Notes under the pieces: model-generated | What the model was told of the DNA's origin: nothing | The model's database searches: none | The model's input: the letters and a program-made list of their open reading frames with translations, nothing else | Position numbers and translations under genes: made by a program | Part shown: piece by piece, positions 1 through 13,600 of the stretch | How the letters are laid out: every line of letters begins with the position of its first letter | Numbering within the stretch: the first letter of the stretch is position 1 | Source: Phoronis australis | Lineage: Eukaryota > Phoronida > Phoronidae | Assembly: GCA_002633005.1 (NCBI GenBank) | Contig: NMRA01000007.1 | Coordinates: forward strand, 370,617-434,616 | Direction of reading: 5' to 3' | Length of the DNA: 64,000 nt

Positions 1-2490
1 GGGGGGCTATAGCCCCGCCCCCCCCCCGCCCGCCTAGCTCCTATCATTGCGCCGCCCATGCATGCGCCTACCGAGTTTAAAAAATGGGGTACTCGAATTT
101 TTGAGAAAGAATGTGGACCTCAATTACTAAAATTCACGGAGTATGTTCTTCATAGCTATATAATTGTGCATTCGCCCAATTTTGGTAGTTCAACAGGGCC
201 TGTCCATACGTGCCGGGACTTTTTGTGTCTGGTTTTCTACATGTTTGGAGTTTTTGTTAATTTCTCTGATCAGGTGTACCTTTTTGCCCACTTCATCAAA
301 TGTGAGGCTCATGCAGTCGTTCGAGCCCCGAGTCCGGCTCTCTGGGTGCACGCATGTCTCAGTGTTCATGTCTTAGTTCAGTTTTTATCGGAAGCTTTGA
401 TCCTCCGTCTCAGTGCGTTGTAATCCTGCATCCGATATAGTTAATTGTTCTATTCTATTCTCTCGTGATTGGAGGTCAGGGAGTCGCACTCATAACCAAA
501 AAGTCACAAGCTACCGACACTAGCCGGTACACAAGAACTCTGAGTTTAGCCAGCAAAATGAGATTCAATCACGCCAGGACAGAGCGCTGACTAATACATC
601 GCCCGTGGTCTATGGGCGGTATACCACAGGGGGGCTGGAGAGTGGGGGGCTATTACCCCCCACTTTTTCAGTGCTGCTCCGCCCGGCCATGCAATATATT
701 GACCGGTGAAAAATCCGGCTGGTTGGCTTCACCTTTGCCGCCGGAAGAACCGACAATTAACAATCGACAAGACTTCAGCGGCAATGAAACCGATTCCACC
801 TTTGATTCACGTCGGGTCTAAAACCCCAAGTTTTCCTTTCGATCACTCATGAAATGGTTTAACGTTATCACTCAAACTTTGTTATTTCAAGGCTCTTCTA
901 AACTTATTGAAACTTTATTTTGTTGTTTGCAATTGAGCTCTATGTCTGAAGTTGGCTTGTCAAGCCGGTACGGTGACTTACACTGGCGCGTCATTTTATG
1001 CGCCGAGCAATATCCAATTGCCATCTCTTTACAAAACCCGAAATCATCTCAGTGAGCGATGAGTAAGTCACTTCAATTTTATACCTCTGTAAAAGTGCTG
1101 ATTCCTCTGTCAAACGTTTGCTTCTTTGGACCCGATGTGACAAGACGGATTGATTAAGTCACTTTAACTAGCACGTACATCATCAACAGAAATTTCAAAT
1201 TAACATATTCCAAATCTTAAAGCTGCATTTCGCACGTGCTGCTTGGTTGAATAAAAAGTCAATCGAATTAAGCCGTTTGCTTTCATACGTAAGTCTCAAA
1301 ATATATTCAGAATGAAGTCTCAAACGTCTTCTCGTGTTACTAAGGCCTAAGTGATCGCTTTGATGTTCTTGTTAGTAACGGAATCCGCTTTAGAAAAGCT
1401 ATTATGAGAATCTGTTTTGTGAGAGTAAAAAGTATCATATTAAATAGAACGACAAAAAGGCCTACAGCTTTAATGAACATAGGGAATGTCCTAATGTGCG
1501 TTTTTGTATCGTCTTAGACTATTCCGGCAAATACTGCCCCACAGAATAACAATAATTTCAATAAAGGGTTTTGATTTAGACCACTGGCTCCTATTAAAGT
1601 GGTCTGGACTTCGGGCTTACTCGTATTAGCTGTGATTTTAGTTTTGCAAAGGACCAACAGTTCCCTATTCCTCGTGGCCGTGTCAAGTCAACCTTGCAGG
1701 GCCTGGTCTCACTAAAAAATCTATGCTTGCATTTCCAAGCCCAGAAATCGGTTCTATTTTGACGAAAAGAACAACCAATTTTAGAAGGCAAGGAGTCAGG
1801 GCATGATGGGTAGAATGTGTACCTGTCTGGTTCTCTTCGGGGTAGGTGATACACAGGTACAGGTATTCCCGCTGTCCTAAGCTAACATGCGCTGTCATCG
1901 TGGCAGCACATGGTTTTATTTCTAAGTTCCCTTCTCCTAGACTGGTTGCCTTCAATGGCTGACGAGTCCAGTCTGCCCAGGTGTTAATCTCCGAATTGTC
2001 CTTCCAGTAAGTGATAGGAACGATGTCTTTACAGGGTAAGGGTGTTGTTTTTACATCCAACCCCAGTGTGATCATAGGGAGTGCTTGGGGTATATTTCGT
2101 CTGATTTCTACCTTTCGATTTTAGTGCCGGGCACGAGCAGCCCTGTCAGGTGTTTTTAAACTCCCGTGGTAAAGCTCTAGAGGTCACGGAGATGCAACAA
2201 AGCACACACCCCTGGAACAGGGCAAAGAGTCTTAATTCAAAACGTTTTTCTGACGGAACGCGGATTTATCAATGATAACCGATTAAAGTCATTCAAAAAT
2301 ATCAAATCAATTTGGTCATTTGCGGAAACCGATAGAAAATGACTTCCCCATAAAATTTAGTCATTACCATGGAGTTGGTAGAATACCAGTGTAACTTTTC
2401 AGCAATCCTTCAAATAAATAATAGCCATATCAAGCTACAAGGTGCCAGGACATGGAGTGAGTGAACAAACTGACAAATAGAAATAAGACT
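1..2490. other. Repeat-rich left flank without a secure gene
   Basis: Contains GC-rich inverted text at 1-60 and a hairpin GTGGGGGG..CCCCCCAC near 641-664, a family B repeat fragment (890-1060) and the orphan ORF 1683-2075. Nothing else interpretable. Confidence 0.5.
1683..2075 (-). other. Orphan ORF of 130 codons downstream of the Rel gene
   Basis: An open frame that extends upstream without a stop to about 2117. The stretch PITYWKDNSEINTWADWTRQ to YLYLCITYPEENQ looks protein-like (balanced residues, several Trp and Cys) and is followed by a GTACAC donor-like site at 1821. No family recognised; could be an exon of a gene lying further left or a decayed element. Confidence 0.2.
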
Positions 2491-2510
2491 CTTTCAAAGA
2501 TGAAAATAAA

Positions 2511-2516
2511 TTTATT
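2511..2516 (-). terminator. Candidate polyadenylation signal (AATAAA) for the Rel gene
   Basis: The plus strand reads TTTATT here, which is AATAAA in the direction of Rel transcription. It is the clearest match at the far end of the non-coding stretch after the Rel stop. AT-rich DNA gives such hexamers by chance, so this is a candidate only. Confidence 0.4.
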
Positions 2517-3325
2517 TTTCAAACAATAATTAGTATTTACAAATCCGAGACATGATTTTGAACAAACATTTACATAAAAGGTACCAACCACGTGAGTGAT
2601 CAAATCCTTCTACAGCTTTCAATCTAAACTTTTACACAATTGAAAAATTAAAATTTTTTGTCAATCTATAACCCTAAATAAATTCATTAAGGACATCACA
2701 TGCCTCAGGTTTTTTAAAAAAATGATAAAATTAGTTTGTACAATTTATACACTAAATATGTTAACTTTGTACAACTTTATTTACATCTACAGCAAATCTT
2801 TGTATAGTTTTTCTCTCTTATTTTTCTCCTCTTTTTTAATTCCTACTTTTTTGGAAATCTTCCTATTAACACTGTTGCTGTCGTTTCTGAAATGCAGTTG
2901 TAAAGTCATAAACATGCACTGACATCACGGAAAGCTCGGTGACACGTAACCTGGTTTATCATTGGTGTTTCATTGGGAAAGTTTCATTTTCAACAAGACG
3001 GCAAGGAGCAGGTTGAGAATCTTTCAGACAGATTTGCTAATCTAGCTATTAACTGGACACATTTTGAGTTTCACTTTAACTTCACTTACTTTGCACGGCA
3101 GTGACTTCATTGACCATGCAACAAAAACATGTCACAGTAGACATGCGTTATTCATTGTGGTGTACATATATGACACATGTTCTCTCCATCATACTGTTTA
3201 GGTGCCACCGAGCTATCTATGATGTCACCAGATGTTTACGTGTCAACAAACGGCCCAAAACACACTAAAAATGACAACACCATTAATGGAGGATATGCAG
3301 TAGAAGAAATCCTCCAAATTAGTCT

Positions 3326-3388
3326 AGCTGTACACAATATATACACACAGCATAATCCAGCAGTACACAATATATACACACAGCATAA
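3326..3388. repeat. 33-bp tandem duplication in the Rel 3' UTR
   Basis: GTACACAATATATACACACA plus GCATAA occurs twice, separated by seven bases. Confidence 0.8.
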
Positions 3389-3699
3389 CAAGCAAACACT
3401 CCAATAAAAATTTATACCAAGACAGTGCCATTGGCAGTGACACTAGACAGTAACAAGTAATTGGTGAACATCACGGAAATGTCTTATTTGGCACACCTTG
3501 ATTTCCTTTGTAGCACATTTCTACACGATACACCATTTTACACGCAGCACAAAATAGCATAACGCATAGATTTGCTAACAGACATGTATAAAACTGAATA
3601 GAAAACTTTCTTGAAAGCATGTGGCTGAGAACTTTCCAACCAGATGATGAAAGAATAAAATTCATTACACACGACCATAGCAAACACTAAACATACGAC

Positions 3700-4260
3700 A
3701 CTTGAAGTTACGTAGGGTCGTAGAAAAATGTCAGAAGTTGGCTAATTTTGAAATTTCATATCTCAGAAACGACTGATTAGATTGATATGAAACTTTCAGA
3801 CACCACGCTTCATGCACTGTGCTTCAAAATATGTTGCAACTTGCTTTTAAAATATTGTTTTTAAAATATTGTTTTTAAAATATTCCACTTGTGCACCAGG
3901 GACTATAAAACGTTGGACTTCTATGATTTTTACAAAACAATTCAAAATTCGAAAATAAAATAATTTAGAAAACTGCAACAGCATTTTTGCAACAGCATTT
4001 TTGAGAATTATCTTGCACAGATTTATATCAGACAAAGTTTACCCACGTCCTTGGTACCATTATTCTCCTATGAAAGTGACTTTCTCCTTCATTAAATTTA
4101 GTGAAAACACATGGTGACCTGATCCACTTAATGGCAGATTGGTAGAAACACAAAAATTTTACAGGATTTCAACATTCACAATTTATATTTTTCCCGAGTT
4201 AAAAATCTATAGTTTTGTAGATATTTGGCTAAACAAACAGACTTTTTGATCAGGTCCTAC
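3700..4260. repeat. Dispersed repeat family A, copy in the Rel 3' UTR
   Basis: Shares a colinear series of blocks with 62995-63430 in the same orientation: TATCTCAGAAA(C/T)GACTGAT, GATTGATATG(A/T)AACTTTCA, CACTTAATGGCAGATTGGTA-like text and AGTTAAAA..TATAGTTTTGT. Fragments of the same text appear near 7365-7430 and 11965-12065. Class unknown. Confidence 0.6.
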
Positions 4261-4606
4261 ACCTACACGACCTCAGGAGTTGTGAAAGCATGCAAGTTAG
4301 TTTCGTTGACCCCACCTGAAATTCTGATGTTTAAGATGTTTCGCATCATCGGACAAAATGCAGTTGCATTCGGACATTTTGGAATGATAGACCTTGCATG
4401 AAACCATTGTCCCATCTCACAACACAGTGGTCAGTTGACGGCATGATAATCGTAAAGAATACGTAAAAATGATGTAAAACCACAACCAAAGTCCCATGTA
4501 AATGTGCTGACTGTTGTCCACCAATTACTATATCACCATTCATCCAAACTGTTTTAATATATTACAAAGATGTAGCAAAATGGACATAATGTCAAAGGCA
4601 CCAGTT

Positions 4607-7600
4607 TTATCCATTGATGTTTCTCAGCTGTCTGTGCAAGACGGCAAGGTCCTCGGGCATATTATCAGTAGACATCACATCTTCATTGGCTCCCACACCA
4701 TAGAGGTCGCCACTGTTGAACATTGCATCAACTTCCTGATTGCCACCAGATGGCATGTCATTCAGGAAACCAGTCATGTGAGGCAGGTTAGGGTCATCGC
4801 CAGTCAACAAGTACTGAAAGAAAAAACAGTGTAAGTTTAATGTTCACATGAGTTGCAGACAAATCACAGTATACAATACCTCAAAAGTAGGAAATTGTAA
4901 AAACATGCTTACCTGGTGCTTCTAATGAACACAATAAAAAATCTTTCAAAGTTGTCACATTGCAGTTAAAAGCAGAGTTGCTATGCATCCACTGACTGAA
5001 CAAGTAATGTACCGTACATCACTCAACAGAAAAGAATGACTGAAGTTCGACACCCTCTGTTAGTATATTAGACACAGGCAAGCTACAGGGAACAAAAAAC
5101 ATCATCTTCTCCATAAGATAAGTTTTTCAATCAACCAGTTCCTTTCAAGATGTGCTGCCATCTAAAGGCCTGTGCCTCAACTAGTAAACATTAGGGTAGA
5201 GTCTACTAGCTACAAGAGCATCTCAACAAATTTTTGGGATTCGTAATTGGTTAATGATCTATTTTGACACCATTTACTGAAGGTTGTCGTGCATTCGATA
5301 AAGCAAGAACACTTAAACATATATGACAATACATTCCAATAAAAACACGAGATATTTATCATGAGCAATCTGACTCATCTGAGGGCACTAGAGCAACTGA
5401 AGTTCTCGTACGGTTTTCATGAGAAAGCTAACAAATTTACTAGACAGGCACTAGCTAAATGTCTGCCACCGATACTGACTGGGTGGCTAACAATTGCCAC
5501 TTCATGATATAACAAAGCACCCTCTCTGATTACGAAGTATTTACCCACAATCCTGGTCATCAGTAGGGCAGTTGTCTCACTGCTGCAGTACTAATAATCA
5601 CAACCTGACGATTGATCTGATGCTTGTCGTTAAAATCCCAATAATGTTATGTTACTTCTCCACAGTGCTTTCGTAAAAAAAATAAAAAGAAGAGAGGGGA
5701 GGCATCAATCATTCTTTACTTGTCTGACTTGGCTCAGAAGTGTGCTAGCAGAATTTGAAAACTAGGTCAACCATACTACCGCAATGCTTTTCCATTGAGC
5801 GAGCAAGCAACAAGCAAGCCAAGCATCACTGAATGCACTGTTGGGTTGTTTCTAAGCAAGACAATGGTATGTTCATCACTCTTACCTGCTGCTGAGAGAA
5901 CTGATCCCCCTGGGGCACTTCCACTGTGTATTGATAGACATTCTGCTGGTCATATTCCCAGGAAATTGGTTCCGTTGGAACTGGAGAAAAAAATACACTT
6001 AGCATCTAAAATCCACAATCCAGAAATGTGTATTTACTAGATTAACAGGAGTGAGTTCAAGTGACTGCTTAAGATCACTAAGTGGCATTAATGACCATAT
6101 GAACCAGTCACAAAAGACAATACCCATCAACAGGTCAAAACATAACCAGAGATAAATTCCAAAATGACAGGAAATTGATAAAAGTAATCAATATCGTACT
6201 TACAGTACATGTCCATGTATTATTGTGTTGCTATAAATCAGTATGTTAGTTGAAAGTCCTGTGTTCAAATCCTGGTCGGGACAGAGAGCTTTTCCGACTT
6301 AACTATAGGTCACATAATTTGCAGACCAACATATGGTGTGTATGAAGATTAATAATTCTTACTTTTACATGTGTGAACGATTGATTTAAATCAAAACACA
6401 AAATTAAGGCAAAGAATGCTGAGATTGTGGTAACTTTGATTTTAATTAGCAGACACTTCATTTACGTGGCTATAGAAGATGCTCGTTAAGTGTAAATACG
6501 AAAAATCACCAACTACGTGACACGATTTCGCTCTTCTAAAAAATGTAAAGCCACGTTTATAACAATAGGGTTACGACCTTTTTAGCTAAAACTCGACTTT
6601 CCACCTTTCATAAAATGGGCCCCTAGTGTGGATTACGCAAGTCCAAATCTTAGTTTGACGAAAGCCATGGGATATCACTGAGAATTAAAAGTGAACCTCC
6701 TCGTCATTCGCAAGTATAGTCCAACTGTGTTACAATGTGCCGGGTTTGTAACATTAGCTCAGACACTTTTAATACTCCTTTCTACAAATGCCAAATCAAC
6801 CATGCAGTACAAAAGTTGATTTAACAACAACAAACATCTGTTACAACGGAAGTTTTAGAAAAGTCCCAGGTGGTTCATTATAACACACTTGTACTGAATC
6901 TCGTATTACCGAACGTGTCCTGACTGGTCACAGCAGCAGTTCACAATGTATTTCTCCCAAGACTCAGTGCCTCAGGATTATGCAAAGAGTTTGGACGTAC
7001 ATACCTGGCTCTTGTTTTACCACATGTTCTTGCTGAGACTTCTTCCTCAAGTGATCTCTGATCTGGGCCTTGGCGTTCGCAGGAGGAGCTAGAACCATAA
7101 AGAAAATCAGCCATGACTTCACTAACAGCCATCAGTCAGTACAGCAGTGAATGTGAGAAAATATAACATATTTTCATAATCATGAAGTGTGATTTCTCAA
7201 GGCTTAGATTTTTGGCCTGAATCGTACTTAACAATTTGTTTATAGCATGTTATGAACAATATGCAAGCTAAGACGAGCAGTTACTGCAGTGATGCTCTTT
7301 GCACTATGCAGTTTGTAGTTGCCCACATAACACAATGAAAGTAGCCAAATACAATATCTGAAAATTTCATATCAATCCCATTAACCACTTAGCCAAGTTT
7401 GAAAAATTTTCTAGGGTCCTTCATAACCACAAGGACAAATAGGCCTTAAGAGCTAGCAACACACCGCTGGGGAACAGAAACAAAGACTGCTAACAGAGTC
7501 ACAATAAATGGAATACATGCGCCACTAAATTTTTATTACTAACCATTGGTGCTATTAATAAATTCCTTCTTTATGTCTTCATTAACACATTTTCTCTTCC

Positions 7601-10600
7601 TCTTTCTTTCGGTCGGTTCTAAAATGAATAATACGAAAAAACATTATTGAAACATTGCTACATGCTCGACCTGTTCGTTACGACAGTTACAAAAAACATG
7701 GAACATGCAAGGTTTGGACGTGAGTGACAAAATTCGCACTAAAAACACATTTCCTATCCAAAGAACCAATATCAACGCTTGACCTCTCGCACACAAATTA
7801 TGGTAATGTTTGTTTCCTCTCATGAGCGACCGCAAAATACATGCACAACATATCATATGGTATATTCTACACAAGAACTAGATGACCCAAACTGAACAGA
7901 GATGAAGGTCTGCAACTCCGGTTTGAAAATGACGCCATCTTACGTCCAGGTCAACCCTGACGTGGGAAAACAAGTCAGATGACTAGACTCTCGAAGTATG
8001 GGTGGAAAAATCTGACAGTCTAACAACATGCTTTCTTATAAGTAAAATTGCCTTGTGCGTCATCATCATCATAAACCAACGACAAAGCTATTCCTGTGCA
8101 ATATTCTCACAATATGACAAATGAAACATTTTTCCAGTTGCAAAGACCAAAATATTTTTGCAATGAAGTTTGAGTTTCCCGAGAACGAGAAAATGAATCA
8201 AAATTACCTAACCCTTTCTTAGAGCAGTGATAAGATTAGTATAAGCATGAAATATTTTTCTATGAATGGCCGCACCTCTACAAAACGAGTCTCCAAATTC
8301 TCCTCACCAAGATGGGGCTTTATGTCCATTAACAAGCGGAACATCCAGTATGCTTAAAGTGGCTACAAACTCGCATTCCATCAAAATAGTGAAATTTTGA
8401 TTAGAACATTTTTGCTAAATATTGGGATTTTCGTTCCTTACTCAGATGGGAAGTGATTCTGTGTTTGCAAAGAACTGTCATTTCATTATTCCTTGAGACC
8501 ATGCTCGGCACATAAAATGTCACACTGTGATAATCTAACTTGTAGAGCCAGGTATCAAGCACTAACACACTGACCATTCCTGCAAAGTTCTGAAATCACT
8601 TCGAGTTTCAACAATTTGAGACCGATTTCATAATTGTAAGTGGTCTAAATCAAAACTTTGTGATTGAATTAACAGTGAAAAAGGCATTTCAGCAAATCGC
8701 AAGGCTGGACAGACCTTCCAAAATTCAACACGGTCATCTCTTGATTCCAACTGAATGTTGAAGAAATGGTATCACGTCAAGGAAATCGTTAGGTCCAGTT
8801 TTGACAGGATGAACTTGCAATTTCATGATTTCACATTTTGATGGAGCGCAACATTAACATAAGTTTTAACTTGTTAGTGCTTTTTCTATGGCTATGTATA
8901 TAATTATATACTTATATTACACCTACCCATGTCTGCAGGGATATATGTGAACATTCTAGATTCACTGGTAACCCCATCTGATTGTCTCCTTAATTCCATC
9001 AGCACTTGAACAGGTTCAGTAATACCCGTGCTCTTGTATGGCGGTGTAGTAAAAACAATGGCCACCTGGTATCATAAAAATAACAGACAAATCACTCAAA
9101 CTGTATTAAAACTGAATCAACAGGCATTCCATCACTCTTCAGTAAGAATATGACAAGTACAGCAAACCAACTTTCATGTGCCCAAACAAAAAGACAACTG
9201 TATTTCAATTTTTTTTCAACCGGCAAGTTTTTTTAAAGTACAATTTGCACTTTAGATTTGTGGCAGTGACGTTATTTTTGAAGAGAAATCTTAGACAGTT
9301 TATCTGTGAGGATCAGTAAAAGCTATATTTTTCCACTGTAGCATTTTAATACAATAAAAAACAGAGTGATTCATATCTTCATATGGTCTTAACAATACAC
9401 ACAACAAACTTTTCTTTCCTACTTTCTTAAAATGAAAATCGTTTCAAAAACTCTGACACCTAAAGGTATTCTCATTTGACATCTATCTATGTAACATGCC
9501 CATTGTTACTCAATAATTTTGTGAAACAGTTTAAATTTTAAATTGTGCATTTCCCAATCATTCCAACAAATTCAAGTACAGGCCAGGCATTTTAAATGAT
9601 TCCAAGCTATCTACATGAAGAGGGTAGTTGCCATTTAATTGGACTTCATTGGCGGGTTGCATGAAACAGTCCCAAATAGGGACTCTGACAACTAAGTTCC
9701 TTAAATCTACAGTGTATTTGTGGGCTTGTGAAAACAATGACTGTCCTTTCTTATGCAGCTTGAGTCTCATAACTAAGTCAATTTTTGGCCTTGATGCAAA
9801 TCAAGAGTGGTAAATGAATTCTCAATATTATTGAAAATAAGTAGGGCTTTTTCATACAACGCCCCTAATTTAAAAGCTATGTCCCTAATTATTATGACTC
9901 AATTAAGGGCTCAGTTTTTAGTTGTATTTTAGAAAATGTCAATAGTCAAAGAGCAGCTCCTTATAAAGATAAAATGAATCAGATAATATATATAACATCT
10001 TTGAGTTAAAAACAAAGCAAATATGCAAAAGATTTAGGAAACTTAGTCAAGTCCCTATTTGGGACTGTTTTAAGCAACCCCTTACATAAATCTCTTTCCC
10101 AAAACATTAATAAAAAGCATGTAAAAATTTAAATAATACTTGATGCAAGGAAATAAGGAAGGCATTCTCGTAAACAAAGAATCGCTGAGGTTGTTGGTCA
10201 GCAATCTGCAGCAGCGAACAGATCTTACTTGTTTATGGACATCAGCTGAGCCAAACTTGCCAAAGGCCTCCCAGCTAACGCCATCTGCATCCTCTTGAAA
10301 GAAGTGAACTTGAATGTCGTCTGAAACAACCAGCGAACACAACGTAATCACGTTGCTGTTGTCAATCTTGATGAAACATTAGGCATTGCTACGACCTCAA
10401 GTTCACTTATCATTGCTGTTAGCTAAAGGTTTACACAACACTAGAAAATGTGTGACCTTTAAAAAAAGGGAGACTAGCATCAGCAGAAGACGAACAGGGG
10501 ATTGAGGCATATTTTTCTGATTACAAGAACTGAGCACACAAGGAAGTGCTATAAAAAAGTCATGCACTGGATTTTTGCGCCCAGCACAATAAAATTCCAG

Positions 10601-13600
10601 CAAAAATACAAAAATACATTCATTGAACTTAGTCCTTTGTAGCAAACCTTAGATAAAGGTTGTGTAGAGCTTTATCGGCAAGTCTATGATTTAGACAAAT
10701 ATCTTCAAAACCACATAATTATTTCAACTATGTAAATGCATATGTATTCTGAAAGTTGTAAGTCCACAGAACTTAATTTTTTTAATTTATGACAATCTGC
10801 TACAAACTAAGTTATGTGATCATGTGTTGTTAGTAAAATTTAGCAAAAAAAGAAAGGCACATTCATAGGAAAACTACGGTATCAGTGAAATTGGTAAATT
10901 TCATACCATATAAATGTTCAAGATGAAATCTTAAAAATGCTGTAGCATTTCAAATTATCATTTTGTTTTTGTTTTATATGAATCATAATTTTTTAATAAA
11001 AAATTATTAAGTCACATTTTTATAGCCCATGAAGCAAAAATGGAACATTTGAAAAACAATTCCAAACAGCATTTTGGAAAAGAAGAGTGCATAAAGCACA
11101 TCATACCACAATATTAGCCTCGAATGGCAGATACAACCATGTAGTAACCCATAAAGTTATCTCACTAGTGAGATAACATTTTGGCGGGAAACCGAGGCCG
11201 GATTCGAACCCCGGCCTCAAGAGTTTCGAGTCGCCCACTTTACCACTACACTACTCAGCAGCTGATGTCATCGAACGTGAAAATAGAATACTTAAATGAG
11301 CACGCGCAACAATCGCATGTTCAGCAAAGGGCACTGCACCGTCATTTATACACTATGAAAAATAAGACGCATAATTTCCATAAAAACGATATTTTAATTC
11401 AGTTAAATTTTTCTCTCGTGTTCTCTCACTTGTAAATCACCGATCTCCAATTTGAATGCGGGTATCGTGTCATCGAGATCCTTTGACTTGAGCATTATAC
11501 TCAGTTACTAGTGGTAACCTACTTTAGCAGACGATATTTTCCCGGTCGAAGCTTAGCGTGATAAAATGTGTAGTAAGCCATAATAGTTGCTAAACCTTAA
11601 TTTATAGATTCACTTTATTTCTTTTTTGTTTAAATTTTCAATTGGTTTTGAGTATAAGCATTGTTTGACAAAAATAGCTCGGCTTTTCTTAAAAGGTCAT
11701 GACCTCCGACACCAGGTCTCTGACATATAAAGTAGTTACAAAGCCGAGGCGAGTCGAGAAATGTAGATCAATTCATTGCAATGTTTCTCGTTCAGTATGT
11801 GGTATAAATAGATTATTACATGTTCTCAGTCGTTATCCCCCTTATCTAAAGCCCTCATGGATTTTGGAGAATTATCACCCTCGGGGCGAACGCCCCTCGG
11901 GTGATAATTTTCCAAAATCGGCTCTAGATAACGGCGGATAACGACTTTGCCATGTAATAATCTACATGTATCTGAAAGTTTCATAAGAATCTGACAATCG
12001 TCCGTCTTTGAGATATCATGTTCTGAATTTAGCCAAGTTTAGACATTTCACTAGGGTAGTACATAACCTTAACAGTGCTGGCATAAAAACTGACCTTTGA
12101 AGTGTTCATAATAAGCACATTACCAGTGCACATGTCTATTGTCTGCAAGCACACACAATGGGCCTCACCTTTGTTCACTTTGTCAGTGAATAAAAACACC
12201 TCGTCACCACCGGTGGCAGATCCAGATGAAAGGCTGCAGCGGCATATGTTCAACTCATTGATGGCTTCTAGAAGAGGCACAAGTAATCATAGATTATAAT
12301 AAATGAATCAACAAAAAACTACAATTCAGACTATAGTGTGATGATTTTCAAGTAATTACCAATGAAGAGATATGATTCATTACATAGTTTGTTTCAAGAT
12401 TTTTGGGCTACCAAAACTATTAATGAAACAACCCTTGACAACTACTATAGCTTGTTTAAAAGTGTTTGCTGGAAAGTCCAAACAAGAAAATGTTCATTAT
12501 AAAAGCTACTACTTTTGCCATGTTGAAAAAAAATTGGCACTGGAGTGAGATCATCTTAGACGTCTGCTTCTTCATGGATCCTAGGAGTCATAAAATCTGA
12601 TAGCAGTTTTTGCAACACAACAAATTGCTACCATCAATCAGAGCATGCAGGAAGGACATAGGAACTCACTTTTGTCGTAGATTGGCTTAGATACAACAGG
12701 AGAAAGTATCCTTGTGAACTTTCCTTTGTCATCCGGTAAGAACGCTTGAAAGCACAGCCGCACCACTGTCAAGTCAATATGACCCTTCTTGTGTGAAAAC
12801 CCCGCTACAAGAAGCAGTACATAAATCGTAACACACAAGACAACGGAATAGGAATGACTAAATGCACTGCATAAGATCATGTTAATTCATACATAGTGCA
12901 GATGTTGACTACCACATAAAAATGATCAAACATCATCAGTTTTGGACGCAGAACGGCAAACAGTTGAATATTTTCCAACACATTCTGTTCAATACAGTCA
13001 TCACCGGACAACATTTTGTAAAATGGTGAGCATTTGCTGCAGTGAAGCAAGGTTTGAAAAGTAGGAAAATGCATTTTAGCAACAATTCGTGTCCAAGTTG
13101 AAGATTTTTTTACTATAGGTCATGATCAAAATGTCAAACATGTTACAGAATCCACAATGTAATGCACACTTTGCAAGGGATCCACTCAGATCTGTTCTCT
13201 ATAGGTCATGATCAAAATGTCAAAACATGTTACAGACTCCACAATGTAATGCATACTTTGGAAGGGATCCACTCGGATCTGTTCTCTTTTGTCAAGAGCT
13301 GCTTCCAGATCTTTCTTCTTTGAACACTGAATACCAATCCCTGGGAACCTAACAAGAAAGTTTTATATTACAACACAGCTGAACTGCATGCACACATTCA
13401 AATAACAGCAAAGAAACTGTTAACCAGAAACACGACAGATTAGTAAATTTCTGATAAAGGATCAATGAATTACCCCAATTGTACAGATGCAATTCAACCC
13501 CAATCTCCACAATATATCTGTATAAACAGTTAAAGACAAAATACATTTTTCCGCCATGCCTGCTAATCCTGATAACAGCAAAATAGCTGGTAAAACTACT

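Larger units (their letters stand above)
2495..4606 (-). other. rel: Probable 3' UTR of the Rel gene
   Basis: About 2.1 kb after the Rel stop codon at 4607-4609, with no coding sequence I can support. It contains short tandem repeats near 3326-3384, 3845-3890 and 3967-3997 and a diverged dispersed repeat at 3700-4260. A polyadenylation signal read on the minus strand lies at 2511-2516, so cleavage near 2495 is the natural end. The extent is inferred; earlier minor sites are possible. Confidence 0.5.

Noticed and set aside
4514-4834. Plus-strand ORF of 106 codons
   Set aside because: Antisense shadow of the last Rel coding exon.
11188-11268. Functional tRNA gene
   Set aside because: A and B boxes are perfect but the acceptor stem does not pair and the T loop would be 9 nt, so it is a tRNA-derived element.
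13113-13198. Extra mini-exon of Rel in the duplicated unit
   Set aside because: The copy contains TGA in frame and its 29-nt exon-like part would shift the frame; the outer exon alone joins in phase.
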